Shown one piece after another: positions 1 to 8,067 of a stretch of DNA of 64,000 nucleotides (positions within the stretch are counted from its first letter, which is position 1; the number at the start of each line of letters is the position of its first letter). The notes beneath the pieces are model-generated. The model was not told the DNA's origin. It made no database searches and was given only the letters and a program-made list of their open reading frames with translations. Both the position numbers and the translations under genes were made by a program. This DNA is from Arthrobacter sp. B1I2 (GTDB lineage Bacteria; Actinomycetota; Actinomycetes; Actinomycetales; Micrococcaceae), in assembly GCF_030816485.1 (NCBI RefSeq), contig NZ_JAUSYC010000001.1:1550001-1614000 (forward strand). Direction: 5' to 3'.

Positions 1-50
1 TAATATTGAAGTGCAGCCGTCCGGCAGTGTCAAGCGGTTACCAGGAACCC

Positions 51-476
51 TCAATCCTGGGAGGACGTCCTGGACAGCACCCAGGTATTGGTGCCGTCCT
101 GGCGCTCAAAGGTCACGGTCGTGACAAGCGCCTCGATGAGGGCGAGGCCGCGGCCGGACTCGGAATCGTCGTCGGGGGTGGAAGCATCCATAAGGCCGAA
201 GGGGGGCTTGGCGTAGTAGGCGCTGACCCGGGCCTGCAGCAGCGCGGGCTGCACGGTGGTTTCCACGCCCAGCTCCACCTCCCGCTCCCCGGATGGCTGC
301 GCATGCTGGACGATGTTGGACGCGGACTCGATGACCGCGGTGGTAAACGTCATCTGGTCCATGTCGTTGACGAACGGGACGTCGAGCCACAGGCTGTCCA
401 GGTCGTTGTGGACCGCCTCGACGGCGTCCTCGGCAGCCGGTCCCCGGAAGCTGCGCGACGCCAGCACCTCAGTCAT
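51..476 (-). CDS. RsbW-like ATP-binding protein (anti-sigma/serine kinase fold)
   Basis: The 141-residue product is a single GHKL ATPase domain of the RsbW/SpoIIAB type (HATPase_c_2). The N-box is visible at about residues 50-54 (E..sN in AVIESASNIV) and the ATP-lid glycine segment at about 103-119 (SGRGLALIEAL). In this family the kinase phosphorylates a STAS antagonist, or binds a sigma factor or other target. Its start overlaps the end of the upstream STAS gene by 8 nt, which indicates translational coupling and makes that STAS protein the likely partner. No sigma-factor gene is adjacent, so the final target is unknown; the glycosyltransferase in the same operon is a candidate (inference). 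Confidence 0.85.
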   Translation of the reverse strand: MTEVLASRSFRGPAAEDAVEAVHNDLDSLWLDVPFVNDMDQMTFTTAVIESASNIVQHAQPSGEREVELGVETTVQPALLQARVSAYYAKPPFGLMDASTPDDDSESGRGLALIEALVTTVTFERQDGTNTWVLSRTSSQD

Positions 477-801
477 TGCTGAACGCCTCCTCCACGGTGG
501 GGTACGCGGTGAGGACCTTGTCCATGCTGGTCAGCTTCAGGACCATGTTCACCTGCGGTTGCACCGCTGCGATCCGCAGGTCGCCGCCGGCCTGGCGGGC
601 GGCTTTGAGGCAACCGATCAGGGCGCCAAGGCCGGAGGAGTCCATGAAGGCGGTCCTTTCCAGGTTGACCACGATCCGGTTGGATCCCCCGGCGATCACG
701 TCTGTCACGAATTCGCGCAGCTTGGGTGCGGAGACCATATTGAGCCGCCCGTCCGCCTTGACCTCCGCATACGAATCTTTGACCTCGTAACTGAACTCCA
801 T
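469..801 (-). CDS. STAS-domain anti-sigma factor antagonist
   Basis: The 110-residue protein is a full-length single STAS domain of the RsbV/SpoIIAA type. The phosphorylatable serine is expected in the MDSSGLGAL loop (Ser55/Ser56). In partner switching the unphosphorylated form binds the RsbW-like kinase and frees that kinase's target; a PP2C phosphatase reactivates it. All three components are in this operon: kinase downstream (8-nt overlap), phosphatase upstream. Its start codon shares base 801 with the stop of the glycosyltransferase gene, so the four genes are probably translated as one unit. Confidence 0.9.
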   Translation of the reverse strand: MEFSYEVKDSYAEVKADGRLNMVSAPKLREFVTDVIAGGSNRIVVNLERTAFMDSSGLGALIGCLKAARQAGGDLRIAAVQPQVNMVLKLTSMDKVLTAYPTVEEAFSND

Positions 802-2759
802 CAGGATTCCTCTCTGTTTGCAGGTTCTGCGGCCGGTTGGTACCCCTTGTAGAGCACAGCGCGGACCAGGATGCTCATGACCACCAGGTCAAAGACCACC
901 CAGACAACATTGACCAGGGTGCCCAGCGGTTCGGCCAGCCCGGCGGCCAGTCGGATGAGTCCGACGACGGCGGCGACAGCCAGCAGGACGGACACCACCA
1001 TCTGGGGCCGGATAAGGCTCCAGCTGGGTCCGCCGCTTTGGCGCGCCTTGGGCGTGACCGCGAACCCCAGGGGACGGCCGAACCACACGTTGCGGGCCGC
1101 CGTCGTGCATGCCTTGATCCAGGTGGGGAACAGCGCCAGGCTGTACTGCTGCCCGCGCCAGGTGGGGATGCCGCGGCCGGCCACGGCAAACAACAGCTGG
1201 TTGACCACCATGAACGGGATGAACCGGATGAAGAAGTCCCAGCTCAGGCTGCTGACCGGCAGGATGCCCAGCAGCAGGTAGATGATGGGGGCCGAGAAGT
1301 AGATGACCGCCGCGAAGCCGCTGAGGTAGGTCCACATGGTGGCGAAGTACATTAGGCGCTGGCCGAGCTTCAGGCCCTTCTGCACCAGCGGATTCTCCCG
1401 GAGCAGTACCTGGATGGTCCCCTGTGCCCAGCGAAGGCGCTGGGTCAGCATGGTCTTCAGGTCCTCCGGCGCCAGGCCGTAGGCAAGGATCTCGTGGTGG
1501 TAGACACTCTCCCAGCCCATGGCGTGCATGCGCATGGCGGTGGCCATGTCCTCGGTGACGGAGATGGTGGCCAGCGGCATCACCGGCTGGGCCTCGTCGC
1601 TGCGTTCCACGGTCAGCGCATCCAGGACGGCCTGCACGGATTCCAGGGCGCCCAGCGGCGACCAGTCGCGGGCGGACATGCGCCGGACGGCGTCGTCCGC
1701 CACCACCGGGACGCCTGACTCGCCCACGTGGGCCAGTTCCATGGCGGCGATCTCTTCGAGGTCCGCCTGCAGGGCGGCCACGTCGGCCTGGACCAGGGTC
1801 TGGACCGCGGTGTCCACACGGCGGCGGACCCGGTATGTCACCTCGCTAAGGGGCCTGCCGGCGTCCACCTCCTCCTGGGCTTCGCGGGTGGCTGCCTCCA
1901 CCTCGTCGAGGACCTCCGCCACCAGCGTTGACTCCACATCCGCTGACTTGCGGGCCTGCCTGATGGCTGCCCGGGATGCGGCCAGTGCGCGGCGGATGCT
2001 TTTCTCGGTTTCCTTGACGTAGCCCACCAGGCCAAGCTGCATCAGGGCCTCGCGGCGCAGGATGGCATTGGAGCCGCAGAAGAAGGCGGCGTTCCAGCCG
2101 TCCTTGCCCTGCTGGATGGGGCCGTAGAACAGCGGCGCCTGGCTGCCGAGCGGATCATCCGCGGGCACGTTGCTGAAGTATTGGGGCGTCTGGACCAGGG
2201 CCAGGCGGCGGTTGTTGAAGTAGCCCAGGATCTTTTCCAGGATGTCCGGCTCGGGAATCTGGTCCGCATCCAGGATCAGCAGGAACTCGCCGTGGGTGAC
2301 CATGAGGGCGTTGTTGAGGTTGCCGGCCTTCGCATGCCGGGGGAGGTCCTTGGTCCAGTCCCCGCTGCGGGTGACATAGCCCAGGCCATGCTGTTCCGCC
2401 AGAGCCTTCAGTTCGGGCCGGGCGCCATCGTCCAGGATCCAGGTGCTGTGCGGATGCCTGATCTTCTGTGCCGCCAGCGCCGTGGTCACCACCATGTCCA
2501 GGTCTTCGTTGTAGGTGGTGATGAAGACGTCCACGGTGGCATCGTGCGGCGGGGCGGGAGCGGGTTTGCGGATCTTCAGTTTCCACACCGTCATGCCGAA
2601 GAGCATGACGTCGATGAAGCTGTAGGTTTCGGCCACCACCAGGGGCAGGGCGATCCACCAGGCGTCCCAGTTCAGGGATGCCATCCAGCGCCATGCGATG
2701 TAGTTCAGCCCGGTCAGGACCGTCAGGACAACCACCAGGCGGGTCCAGAAGCGGGTCAT
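801..2759 (-). CDS. BcsA-like membrane glycosyltransferase (GT2) with large insertion
   Basis: The 652-residue processive GT2 resembles cellulose synthase catalytic subunits. Two N-terminal membrane helices (about 5-60) precede the catalytic domain with VFITTYNED (about 78-86), ILDDG (108-112), KAGNLNNAL (143-151) and the DxD loop ILDADQIPEPD (161-171). TED (about 402) and Q-RLRW (about 439-444) follow, then several C-terminal membrane helices. It should polymerise a nucleotide-sugar at the membrane; the sugar cannot be read from sequence, and no PilZ domain is evident. Between GSNAILRREAL and TED there is an extra charged, helix-prone segment (about 245-395) where BcsA-type enzymes have only about 20 residues. 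The start overlaps the response-regulator/phosphatase gene by 4 nt. Confidence 0.88.
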   Translation of the reverse strand: MTRFWTRLVVVLTVLTGLNYIAWRWMASLNWDAWWIALPLVVAETYSFIDVMLFGMTVWKLKIRKPAPAPPHDATVDVFITTYNEDLDMVVTTALAAQKIRHPHSTWILDDGARPELKALAEQHGLGYVTRSGDWTKDLPRHAKAGNLNNALMVTHGEFLLILDADQIPEPDILEKILGYFNNRRLALVQTPQYFSNVPADDPLGSQAPLFYGPIQQGKDGWNAAFFCGSNAILRREALMQLGLVGYVKETEKSIRRALAASRAAIRQARKSADVESTLVAEVLDEVEAATREAQEEVDAGRPLSEVTYRVRRRVDTAVQTLVQADVAALQADLEEIAAMELAHVGESGVPVVADDAVRRMSARDWSPLGALESVQAVLDALTVERSDEAQPVMPLATISVTEDMATAMRMHAMGWESVYHHEILAYGLAPEDLKTMLTQRLRWAQGTIQVLLRENPLVQKGLKLGQRLMYFATMWTYLSGFAAVIYFSAPIIYLLLGILPVSSLSWDFFIRFIPFMVVNQLLFAVAGRGIPTWRGQQYSLALFPTWIKACTTAARNVWFGRPLGFAVTPKARQSGGPSWSLIRPQMVVSVLLAVAAVVGLIRLAAGLAEPLGTLVNVVWVVFDLVVMSILVRAVLYKGYQPAAEPANREES

Positions 2760-3868
2760 GCCGCCACTTCCGCGGGGAGCCGGCGGACGACAACCACCGT
2801 CACGTCGTCTTCAGCGGTCTCCGCGGGGGCCAGGGCCAGGATGGAGTTGCTGGCCTCGTGCGCCGAACCTGCCGACTGCGTTGCCTGCTGGACAGCGTCC
2901 GTGAAGTCCTCCACGGACTCGAACACGTCCAGCACGCCGTCGCTGACCACCACCAGCGAATCGCCCGGGGCCAGCTCCAGCCCCGCCTGCGGCCACTGCG
3001 TCCCAGGCCAGGCGCCAACCGGCGGTCCTCCGGAGGGGAGGCGGTCCGCCGGCCCGGCGGGCTGGACGTGCAGCGCAAGCCCATGCCCGGCGTCGACATA
3101 GCTGACCTTGCCGGACGCCGCGTCCAGGCGGGCATGGAACAGGGTGACGAAGGAATTGGAGGAGTCGAGGTCGCTGGCGATCGCCTTGCTGGCGGAGGCG
3201 AAGCCGGCGTCGAGGTCCTGCCGCAGGCCGGTGGAGCGCATTACGGCGCGGACCGTTGCCGCGATCAGCGCGGCGCCCATGCCCTTGCCCATGGCGTCAG
3301 CGAACGTGAGGTGGAGCCCCCCGGGCGTCTGGTACCAATCGTAGAAGTCACCGCCCACACTGCGGGACGGGCGGAAGAGGCCGGCGACGTCGTAACCGTC
3401 CACCCGGATATCTTCCTTGGGCAGGAGGCTTTGCTGCACTTCGGTGGCGCGTTCCAGTTCACCCCGGGCAGCGGATTCGGCGGCGGCCGAGGGCCTGCGC
3501 CGGAACAGCGCATTGATGCGGGACTGCAGTTCCCGCGGGCTGAAGGGTTTGCTGATGTATTCGTCGGCACCGTTGTCCAGGCCGGTCAGCTTGTCCAGTT
3601 CGTCAGCGCGGGCGGTGAGCATCACAATGAACGCGTCCGAGAACTCCCGCAGGAGCTTGCACACCTCCAGCCCGTCGAGGTCCGGCAGGTTGAGGTCCAG
3701 GGTCACCAGGTCCGGCCTGGTGCGGCGGACTTCCTCAATACCCGGCAGCCCGGCGCCGGCCTGGGTCACGTCGAAGCCCTGCTTCGCCAGGACGCGGACC
3801 AGCAGTCCCCGGATGTCCGGGTCATCTTCAATGACCACAGCGCGGCGGGGTTCGGGGGGAGAGACCAT
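2756..3868 (-). CDS. Response regulator fused to PP2C (SpoIIE/RsbU-type) phosphatase
   Basis: The 370-residue protein has an N-terminal receiver domain (acidic EDD 14-16, phosphoacceptor Asp58, Thr85, Lys107 in SKPF), a linker starting ERATEVQQSLLP, and a PP2C-type phosphatase domain with GGDFYDW (about 172-178), DAMGKG (about 191), SDGVLD (about 310) and a terminal EDDVTVVVV. Phosphorylation of the receiver is expected to switch phosphatase activity on the STAS protein encoded two genes downstream. No sensor histidine kinase is adjacent. It is first in the minus-strand operon; the 263 nt upstream (to 4131) separate it from a divergent gene and should hold the promoter, but I could not assign one confidently. 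Confidence 0.92.
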   Translation of the reverse strand: MVSPPEPRRAVVIEDDPDIRGLLVRVLAKQGFDVTQAGAGLPGIEEVRRTRPDLVTLDLNLPDLDGLEVCKLLREFSDAFIVMLTARADELDKLTGLDNGADEYISKPFSPRELQSRINALFRRRPSAAAESAARGELERATEVQQSLLPKEDIRVDGYDVAGLFRPSRSVGGDFYDWYQTPGGLHLTFADAMGKGMGAALIAATVRAVMRSTGLRQDLDAGFASASKAIASDLDSSNSFVTLFHARLDAASGKVSYVDAGHGLALHVQPAGPADRLPSGGPPVGAWPGTQWPQAGLELAPGDSLVVVSDGVLDVFESVEDFTDAVQQATQSAGSAHEASNSILALAPAETAEDDVTVVVVRRLPAEVAA

Positions 3869-4131
3869 AGCTCTACTTCTACCGTATTAAGGCGCACGGG
3901 GCATGTCGCAGGGTTCACAGTTTCCGGTGACTTCGCTGACGGTAATTGTTGCCCGCCCTTTCCGCCAACTGGATTGCGGCACTCAGCAGATCTTGCGGAA
4001 ATCTTGGCATCTGCTTGCCGGGACGTTGAGGAACGCCGGTCACACTCGAAGGAACGCAGCAGCTTTCCGGGGCAAGGTACGACGACGACCCCCACCGGAT
4101 GCTGCACGGCATGCGGAAGGCGGGGAAGCCA

Positions 4132-4413
4132 ATGGAACAGATGAAAAGCAAGGGAGCGGAGAAAGCCAGGGCGCTGCTTCGCCTCTACTTCCACTCACGG
4201 AAGGTACGCGCAGCGGCGAGGGAACTGGAGCACGCCCTCGCGGAATCGCGGGAGGTGTCCAGTTGGCCCGGTGACCGGCTTCAGGTGGGTGCCGACATTT
4301 CACGGCATGTGGAAAAGCTGACCCGCCGGCTCAAGCTCGAAACCGAAGCGCACCACAGGTTTGCAATCCTTTTCAAATCTGCCGGTGGAGGGCATTCCGT
4401 ACCCGCGCTCTAA
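4132..4413 (+). CDS. Hypothetical small basic helical protein
   Basis: The product is 93 residues from the ATG at 4132; an in-frame ATG at 4099 would add 11. A purine-rich GGGGAAG lies three bases before the chosen start, which is close for a ribosome site. The protein is rich in Lys, Arg, Glu and Ala (EKARALLRLYF, RKVRAAARELEHAL) and probably helical, with no signal peptide or membrane segment. I do not recognise a family. It is divergent from the phosphatase/glycosyltransferase operon. Confidence 0.5.
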   Translation: MEQMKSKGAEKARALLRLYFHSRKVRAAARELEHALAESREVSSWPGDRLQVGADISRHVEKLTRRLKLETEAHHRFAILFKSAGGGHSVPAL

Positions 4414-4463
4414 GTGCCACACTTAGCAGCAATCGATTGGCTGGGGATAGTCAGGAGATTGCA

Positions 4464-4580
4464 GTGGGTTCTTTGGCGGGTTGGGCATACCTTTTGGCGG
4501 GTCTGATGACCATGGACGCGTTGCTTTTGGCGCTGTGGGCCATGGAAGTTGACTGGGGCAAGTACTGGCGCCGGAAGTAA
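4464..4580 (+). CDS. Small single-pass membrane protein (38 aa)
   Basis: A GTG start at 4464 is preceded by an AGGAGA ribosome site at 4453-4458 with suitable spacing. The frame encodes 38 residues ending in TAA at 4580. Residues 3-27 (LAGWAYLLAGLMTMDALLLA and onward) are almost wholly hydrophobic, followed by an acidic-aromatic-basic tail (EVDWGKYWRRK), as expected for a one-helix membrane protein with a positively charged cytoplasmic end. No function is recognised. It stands alone between a hypothetical gene and a convergent gene pair. Confidence 0.5.
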   Translation: MGSLAGWAYLLAGLMTMDALLLALWAMEVDWGKYWRRK

Positions 4581-4612
4581 CCTTTCACAAGCCAGTCACA
4601 TATCGGCTGGGA

Positions 4613-4990
4613 TTAGGCCCGTTGCTGCCGGCTGACCATCTCGTTGATCCACGCACGCGCGTACGGCGATGTGCACTTGGGCGGCGTGGGGTAGTCCTTA
4701 AGGACTCCGAGCCGGTCAGCGCGTGACTGGCACAGCATGGTGTCCAGCTCATCCACTTCAAACTCCTTCGGACGGCAAATCAACGCTGCCAGCAACCGCG
4801 CCGCCGTATCGCCGGTAGCCCAGAGGTCCAGGGAAATTTCCTGCTGCGTCTTCCACCGCCTGGCGATCTCCCGAAGCCGCGTGAGGTTGACGCCGTGGTC
4901 GTCCCCGCGCTTCTGGTTGGCCTCACGCACATTGGGGTCATCAAGCATTGACAGTTCAGCGAGGACCGCATCCAAAACCGCGCCGGTCAT
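4613..4990 (-). CDS. DNA alkylation repair-like protein, internally deleted (125 aa)
   Basis: Starting at the ATG that overlaps the upstream acetyltransferase stop (ATGA), the frame encodes 125 residues. The N-terminal part (DDPNVREANQKRGDDHGVNL, then DLWATGDTAARLLAALICRP) and the C-terminal part (VLKDYPTPPKCTSP, WINEMVSRQ) match, from memory, the two ends of AlkD-like HEAT-repeat DNA alkylation repair proteins (COG4912). Those are normally about 220-240 residues. The central HEAT repeats seem to be missing, with the two ends joined in frame near residues 84-93. The product therefore probably cannot form the full DNA-binding solenoid; it may be decaying or repurposed. Confidence 0.6.
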   Translation of the reverse strand: MTGAVLDAVLAELSMLDDPNVREANQKRGDDHGVNLTRLREIARRWKTQQEISLDLWATGDTAARLLAALICRPKEFEVDELDTMLCQSRADRLGVLKDYPTPPKCTSPYARAWINEMVSRQQRA

Positions 4991-5559
4991 GACAGCTCCA
5001 GCCGCATGAGCACCCGGGGGAAGCCGTTCAACACCGATAGTGTGTCCGCGGCCTTGGTAAAACCGGCGTCCTCGAACAGCTTCCGGGTGCCCACATAGGC
5101 CATGGTGAGGTCCACCCTGCTGCCCTTGTTGTCCACGGGATAGCCCTCGATGGCGGGGGCCCCATAGGAGCGGGCCATGTCCACGGCGCCTGACAGAAGG
5201 TAGTGCGAGATGCCTTTGCCGCGGTGGCCAGGACGGACGCGGAGGCACCACACCGACCACACGTCCTGGTTGTCCACGCAGGGAATTCTTCGGTTGCGGG
5301 CAAAGCTCGTGTCCGCACGTGGATGGACCGCTGCCCACCCAACTGGTTCGCCGCCGTCGTACGCCAATACACCGGGAGGGGGATCCTGGGCCACCAACTG
5401 CCTGACCAGCTCCCCGCGCTCTTCACCCCGAAGGGAGACGTTCTGCTTGGCAGGGATGCGGTAGCTCAGGCACCAGCAGACGGTGGCATCCGCCCTTTTG
5501 GGCCCCACCAGGGTCCGGACGTCGTCGAAGTTCGTGCCCGGACGCACCTCAATGGCCAT
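4987..5559 (-). CDS. GNAT-family N-acetyltransferase
   Basis: The 190-residue protein has the GNAT acetyl-CoA binding signature in the middle: a beta-strand (VWCLRVRPGHRGKGISHYLL) with the R/Q-x-x-G-x-G/A pattern as RPGHRGKG, then a helix and a strand ending in a C-terminal LFEDAGF loop. The N-terminal part contains a Cys-Trp-Cys motif (TVCWCLSYR) and a GEPVGWAAVHPR segment seen in a subset of actinobacterial GNAT proteins. The substrate is not predictable. Its stop overlaps the start of the alkylation-repair-like gene by 4 nt, so the two are cotranscribed. Confidence 0.8.
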   Translation of the reverse strand: MAIEVRPGTNFDDVRTLVGPKRADATVCWCLSYRIPAKQNVSLRGEERGELVRQLVAQDPPPGVLAYDGGEPVGWAAVHPRADTSFARNRRIPCVDNQDVWSVWCLRVRPGHRGKGISHYLLSGAVDMARSYGAPAIEGYPVDNKGSRVDLTMAYVGTRKLFEDAGFTKAADTLSVLNGFPRVLMRLELS

Positions 5560-5568
5560 GCGGCCATC

Positions 5569-5949
5569 CTAGTCTTCCGGCATCCTGCCGATGCTCCAGG
5601 CCGCGACCTTGCGGACATCAACCCTGGTTGCCTGGAGGGGCACCCGGACACCTCCTGAAAGCAGGACGGGCCCCAAGAAATGGATGTACCGTGGCTGGGC
5701 AGCCGTACTGGCTTCGTCCGCCCCGGGTTCCATGGAGTCGAGGGCGGTGGCAACTGCCGGGCTTCCGATCCGGACCTGGTCATTCTGCCGCCGGGTCCAC
5801 GCGGGCTCTGACACGACCGAACCGGAGATGACGATCCCGTCAACCACAGCGGTCAATTCCATGGTCGCGTCGTGGCCTGTACTGAAGACCGAAGTCAACA
5901 GCAGCAAGAGGCGGGGGTCAATCCTGTCTTCCGAAGTCCGGTGGCCCAT
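5569..5949 (-). CDS. Hypothetical protein (126 aa)
   Basis: The 126-residue protein has no signal peptide or membrane helix. It alternates short beta-prone stretches (MELTAVVDGIVISGSVVS; PRYIHFLGPVLLSG; VPLQATRVDVRKVAAWSIG), with a proline/glycine-poor acidic middle. The layout faintly recalls the beta-rich GvpU-type accessory proteins, but I see no conserved motif and no gas vesicle genes nearby, so I leave it unnamed. It lies 9 nt upstream of the GNAT gene on the same strand and probably leads that transcript; the 97 nt to the divergent MFS gene should hold both promoters. Confidence 0.5.
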   Translation of the reverse strand: MGHRTSEDRIDPRLLLLLTSVFSTGHDATMELTAVVDGIVISGSVVSEPAWTRRQNDQVRIGSPAVATALDSMEPGADEASTAAQPRYIHFLGPVLLSGGVRVPLQATRVDVRKVAAWSIGRMPED

Positions 5950-6046
5950 GCCCGTCCTTTCGTCGTTTGTTGGAGTTGCATGCCCTCCCGATCAGCTTAG
6001 TTTCCACCCTGTTGGCACCTGTAGCGGCCCCACTACACTGGGACGC

Positions 6047-7442
6047 ATGACCGAGCAGGAGCCGGGCAAGGCCGCATCGGATCCAGATACCGCCGGCACC
6101 TCCCTGCGCAGCCCGGAAGAGCGCTCCCGCACCTTCGCCGGCATCCTGGTCAACACCGCCCTGGCCAACATCACCACCAGCTACCTGTGGTTCGCGCTGA
6201 CGTTTTGGTTGTACCTGGAGACCCGCAACGTGATCGCCACCGGGGTGGTGGGCGGCGCGTACATGCTGCTGATTGCCCTCTCCAGCATCAGCTTCGGTAC
6301 ATTCGTGGACCGCTACCGCAAGCTGGCAGTGATGCGGTTCGCTGCCGGGTTCACACTGGTGATGTTCGTGCTGTCCGGGGTGATGTTCCTGCTGACGCCG
6401 GCCGCATCCCTGCTGGACCTGGGGCACCCGTGGTTCTGGATCTTCACACTCATCATCCTGATCGGTGCCGTGGTGGAGAACCTGCGGAAACATTGCCCTG
6501 TCCACCACCGTCACCATTCTCATCGAGCCGGAGCGCCGCGCCAAGGCCAACGGGCTGGTGGGGATGGTGCAGGGGCTGATGTTCATTGTGACCTCCCTGC
6601 TGTCCGGATTGTCAGTCGGGTTGCTGGGCATGGGCTGGACCATCGCCGTTGCGCTGGTGCTCACCGCGCTGGCCTTCGCCCACCTGCTGACCCTGCGGAT
6701 GCCCGAGGAGGTGCGCGCCGCGGCAACGGACGCCCACGGCGGGTTCGACCTCCGGGGCTCGCTCGCGGCTGTGCTGGCCATATCCGGGCTGTTCGCGCTG
6801 ATCCTGTTTTCCACGTTCAACAACTTCATCGGCGGCGTTTACATGGCGCTGATGGATCCGTACGGGCTGGAAATGTTCTCAGTGGAGATGTGGGGGGCCG
6901 TCTTTGCGGTCGGATCCACCGGGTTCGTCATCGGCGGTGCCCTGATTGGCAAGTTCGGGCTCGGCGCCAATCCCTTGCGGACGCTGCTGGTTGCGGTGGC
7001 GGCGATGGGAGTGCTGGGTGCGGTATTCACGCTGCGGGAGTGGGCGTGGCTCTACATCCTGGGGATCTGGCTGTACCTGGTGCTGGTCCCGTTCGTGGAG
7101 GCGGCCGAGCAGACCGTCATCCAGCGGGTGGTGCCGTTGCAGCGGCAGGGCCGGGTCTTCGGCTTCGCCATGGCATTCGAGTCAGCCGCGGCACCCGTCA
7201 CTGCGTTCCTTATCGCCCCCATCGCCCAGTTCTGGATCATTCCCTATGCACGATCCGCGGACGGCGCCGCCCGCCTGGCGCCGCTGCTGGGCGAGGGCAC
7301 CTCCCGCGGCATCGCCCTGGTGTTCCTGGTGGCCGGCATCATCATGATCGCGGCCGCCCTGCTGGCCTTCCTGACTCCGGTTTACCGCCGGGTCTCGGAT
7401 TCATATGCCCAGGTGCCGGCAGAAGTGAAGGCTGGCGGCTAA
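6047..7442 (+). pseudogene. MFS transporter, frameshifted
   Basis: An ATG at 6047 opens a 12-helix MFS protein that runs in one frame to about 6487 (..IILIGAVVENLR) and continues in the +1 frame with NIALSTTVTILIEPERRAK to the TAA at 7442. One extra A in the AAA run at 6488-6490 explains the shift: removing it restores LRNIALST and a protein of about 464 residues. The N-half has the loop FGTFVDRYRKLAVMR typical of MFS loop 2-3, and the C-half has LQRQGRVFG. The substrate is unknown. As written the gene is broken; a homopolymer sequencing error is equally possible. Confidence 0.8.
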
Positions 7443-7445
7443 ACG

Positions 7446-7482
7446 CCCGGACGCTCCCGCAGCAGGTGCGGAAGCGTCCGGG
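7446..7482. terminator. Hairpin terminator between convergent genes
   Basis: Arms CCCGGACGCT-c-CCGCA and TGCGG-a-AGCGTCCGGG pair around a 5-nt loop with one internal mismatch. The hairpin lies between the MFS stop and the convergent peroxiredoxin stop and could serve both strands. Confidence 0.75.
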
Positions 7483-7506
7483 GAAGCCTGCAGGAGGTGG
7501 ATCGTC

Positions 7507-7986
7507 TTAGACGCCCAGTGCTTCCTTCAGGGCTGCGACGTGGCCGTCAGCCTTCACCTGGTACTGGGCGAGCGTGACGTATCCCTGGGCGTCCACCACA
7601 ACAGTGGAGCGGACGATTCCTTCGTGGATTTCCCCGTTGACGAGCTTCTCGCCCCAGGCACCGTAGGCCAGGGCCACAGTGTGGTCGGGGTCGGAGAGCA
7701 GCGGGAAGGTCAGGGAGAAGTCGCCGGTGAAGCCGGCCAGGGCTTCCTGGGCGTCGGGGGAGACTCCAACCACCTCGTAGCCCTTGCCCTGCAGGGAGGC
7801 CAGGCTGTCGCGGAAGTCGCAGGCCTCGGTGGTGCAGCCGGGGGTGGCGGCCTTCGGGTAGAAGTAGACAATGACGTTCTTGCCACGGTAATCGGCCAAG
7901 GAGGTCTCCCGGCCCTGGGCGTCCCGGAGGGTGAACTCAGGCGCCGGGGTGCCGGGCTGAAGCTTGGTGGTCAGGGTGGGGCTCAT
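7507..7986 (-). CDS. bcp: Peroxiredoxin, Bcp/PrxQ type (thiol peroxidase)
   Basis: The 159-residue thioredoxin-fold peroxiredoxin has the PrxQ/Bcp pattern ATPGCTTEACDFRD, with peroxidatic Cys51 and a second Cys five residues later (Cys56) as resolving cysteine. It reduces hydrogen peroxide and organic hydroperoxides with thioredoxin-derived electrons in the cytoplasm. I chose the ATG at 7986 because an AAAGGAA ribosome site sits just before it; a longer frame to 8022 has no such site. It is monocistronic and convergent with the frameshifted MFS gene. Confidence 0.93.
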   Translation of the reverse strand: MSPTLTTKLQPGTPAPEFTLRDAQGRETSLADYRGKNVIVYFYPKAATPGCTTEACDFRDSLASLQGKGYEVVGVSPDAQEALAGFTGDFSLTFPLLSDPDHTVALAYGAWGEKLVNGEIHEGIVRSTVVVDAQGYVTLAQYQVKADGHVAALKEALGV

Positions 7987-8067
7987 GGCGTTCCTTTGTA
8001 AGACTCGGTCAGTGATGGCCAAACATCAAGTGAAGCGGGTTGCCGCTTAGTGATACAAACCAGCGCG

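Noticed and set aside
5569..5949. Possible GvpU-like gas vesicle accessory protein
   Set aside because: Only a vague beta-strand resemblance and no other gas vesicle genes in the window.
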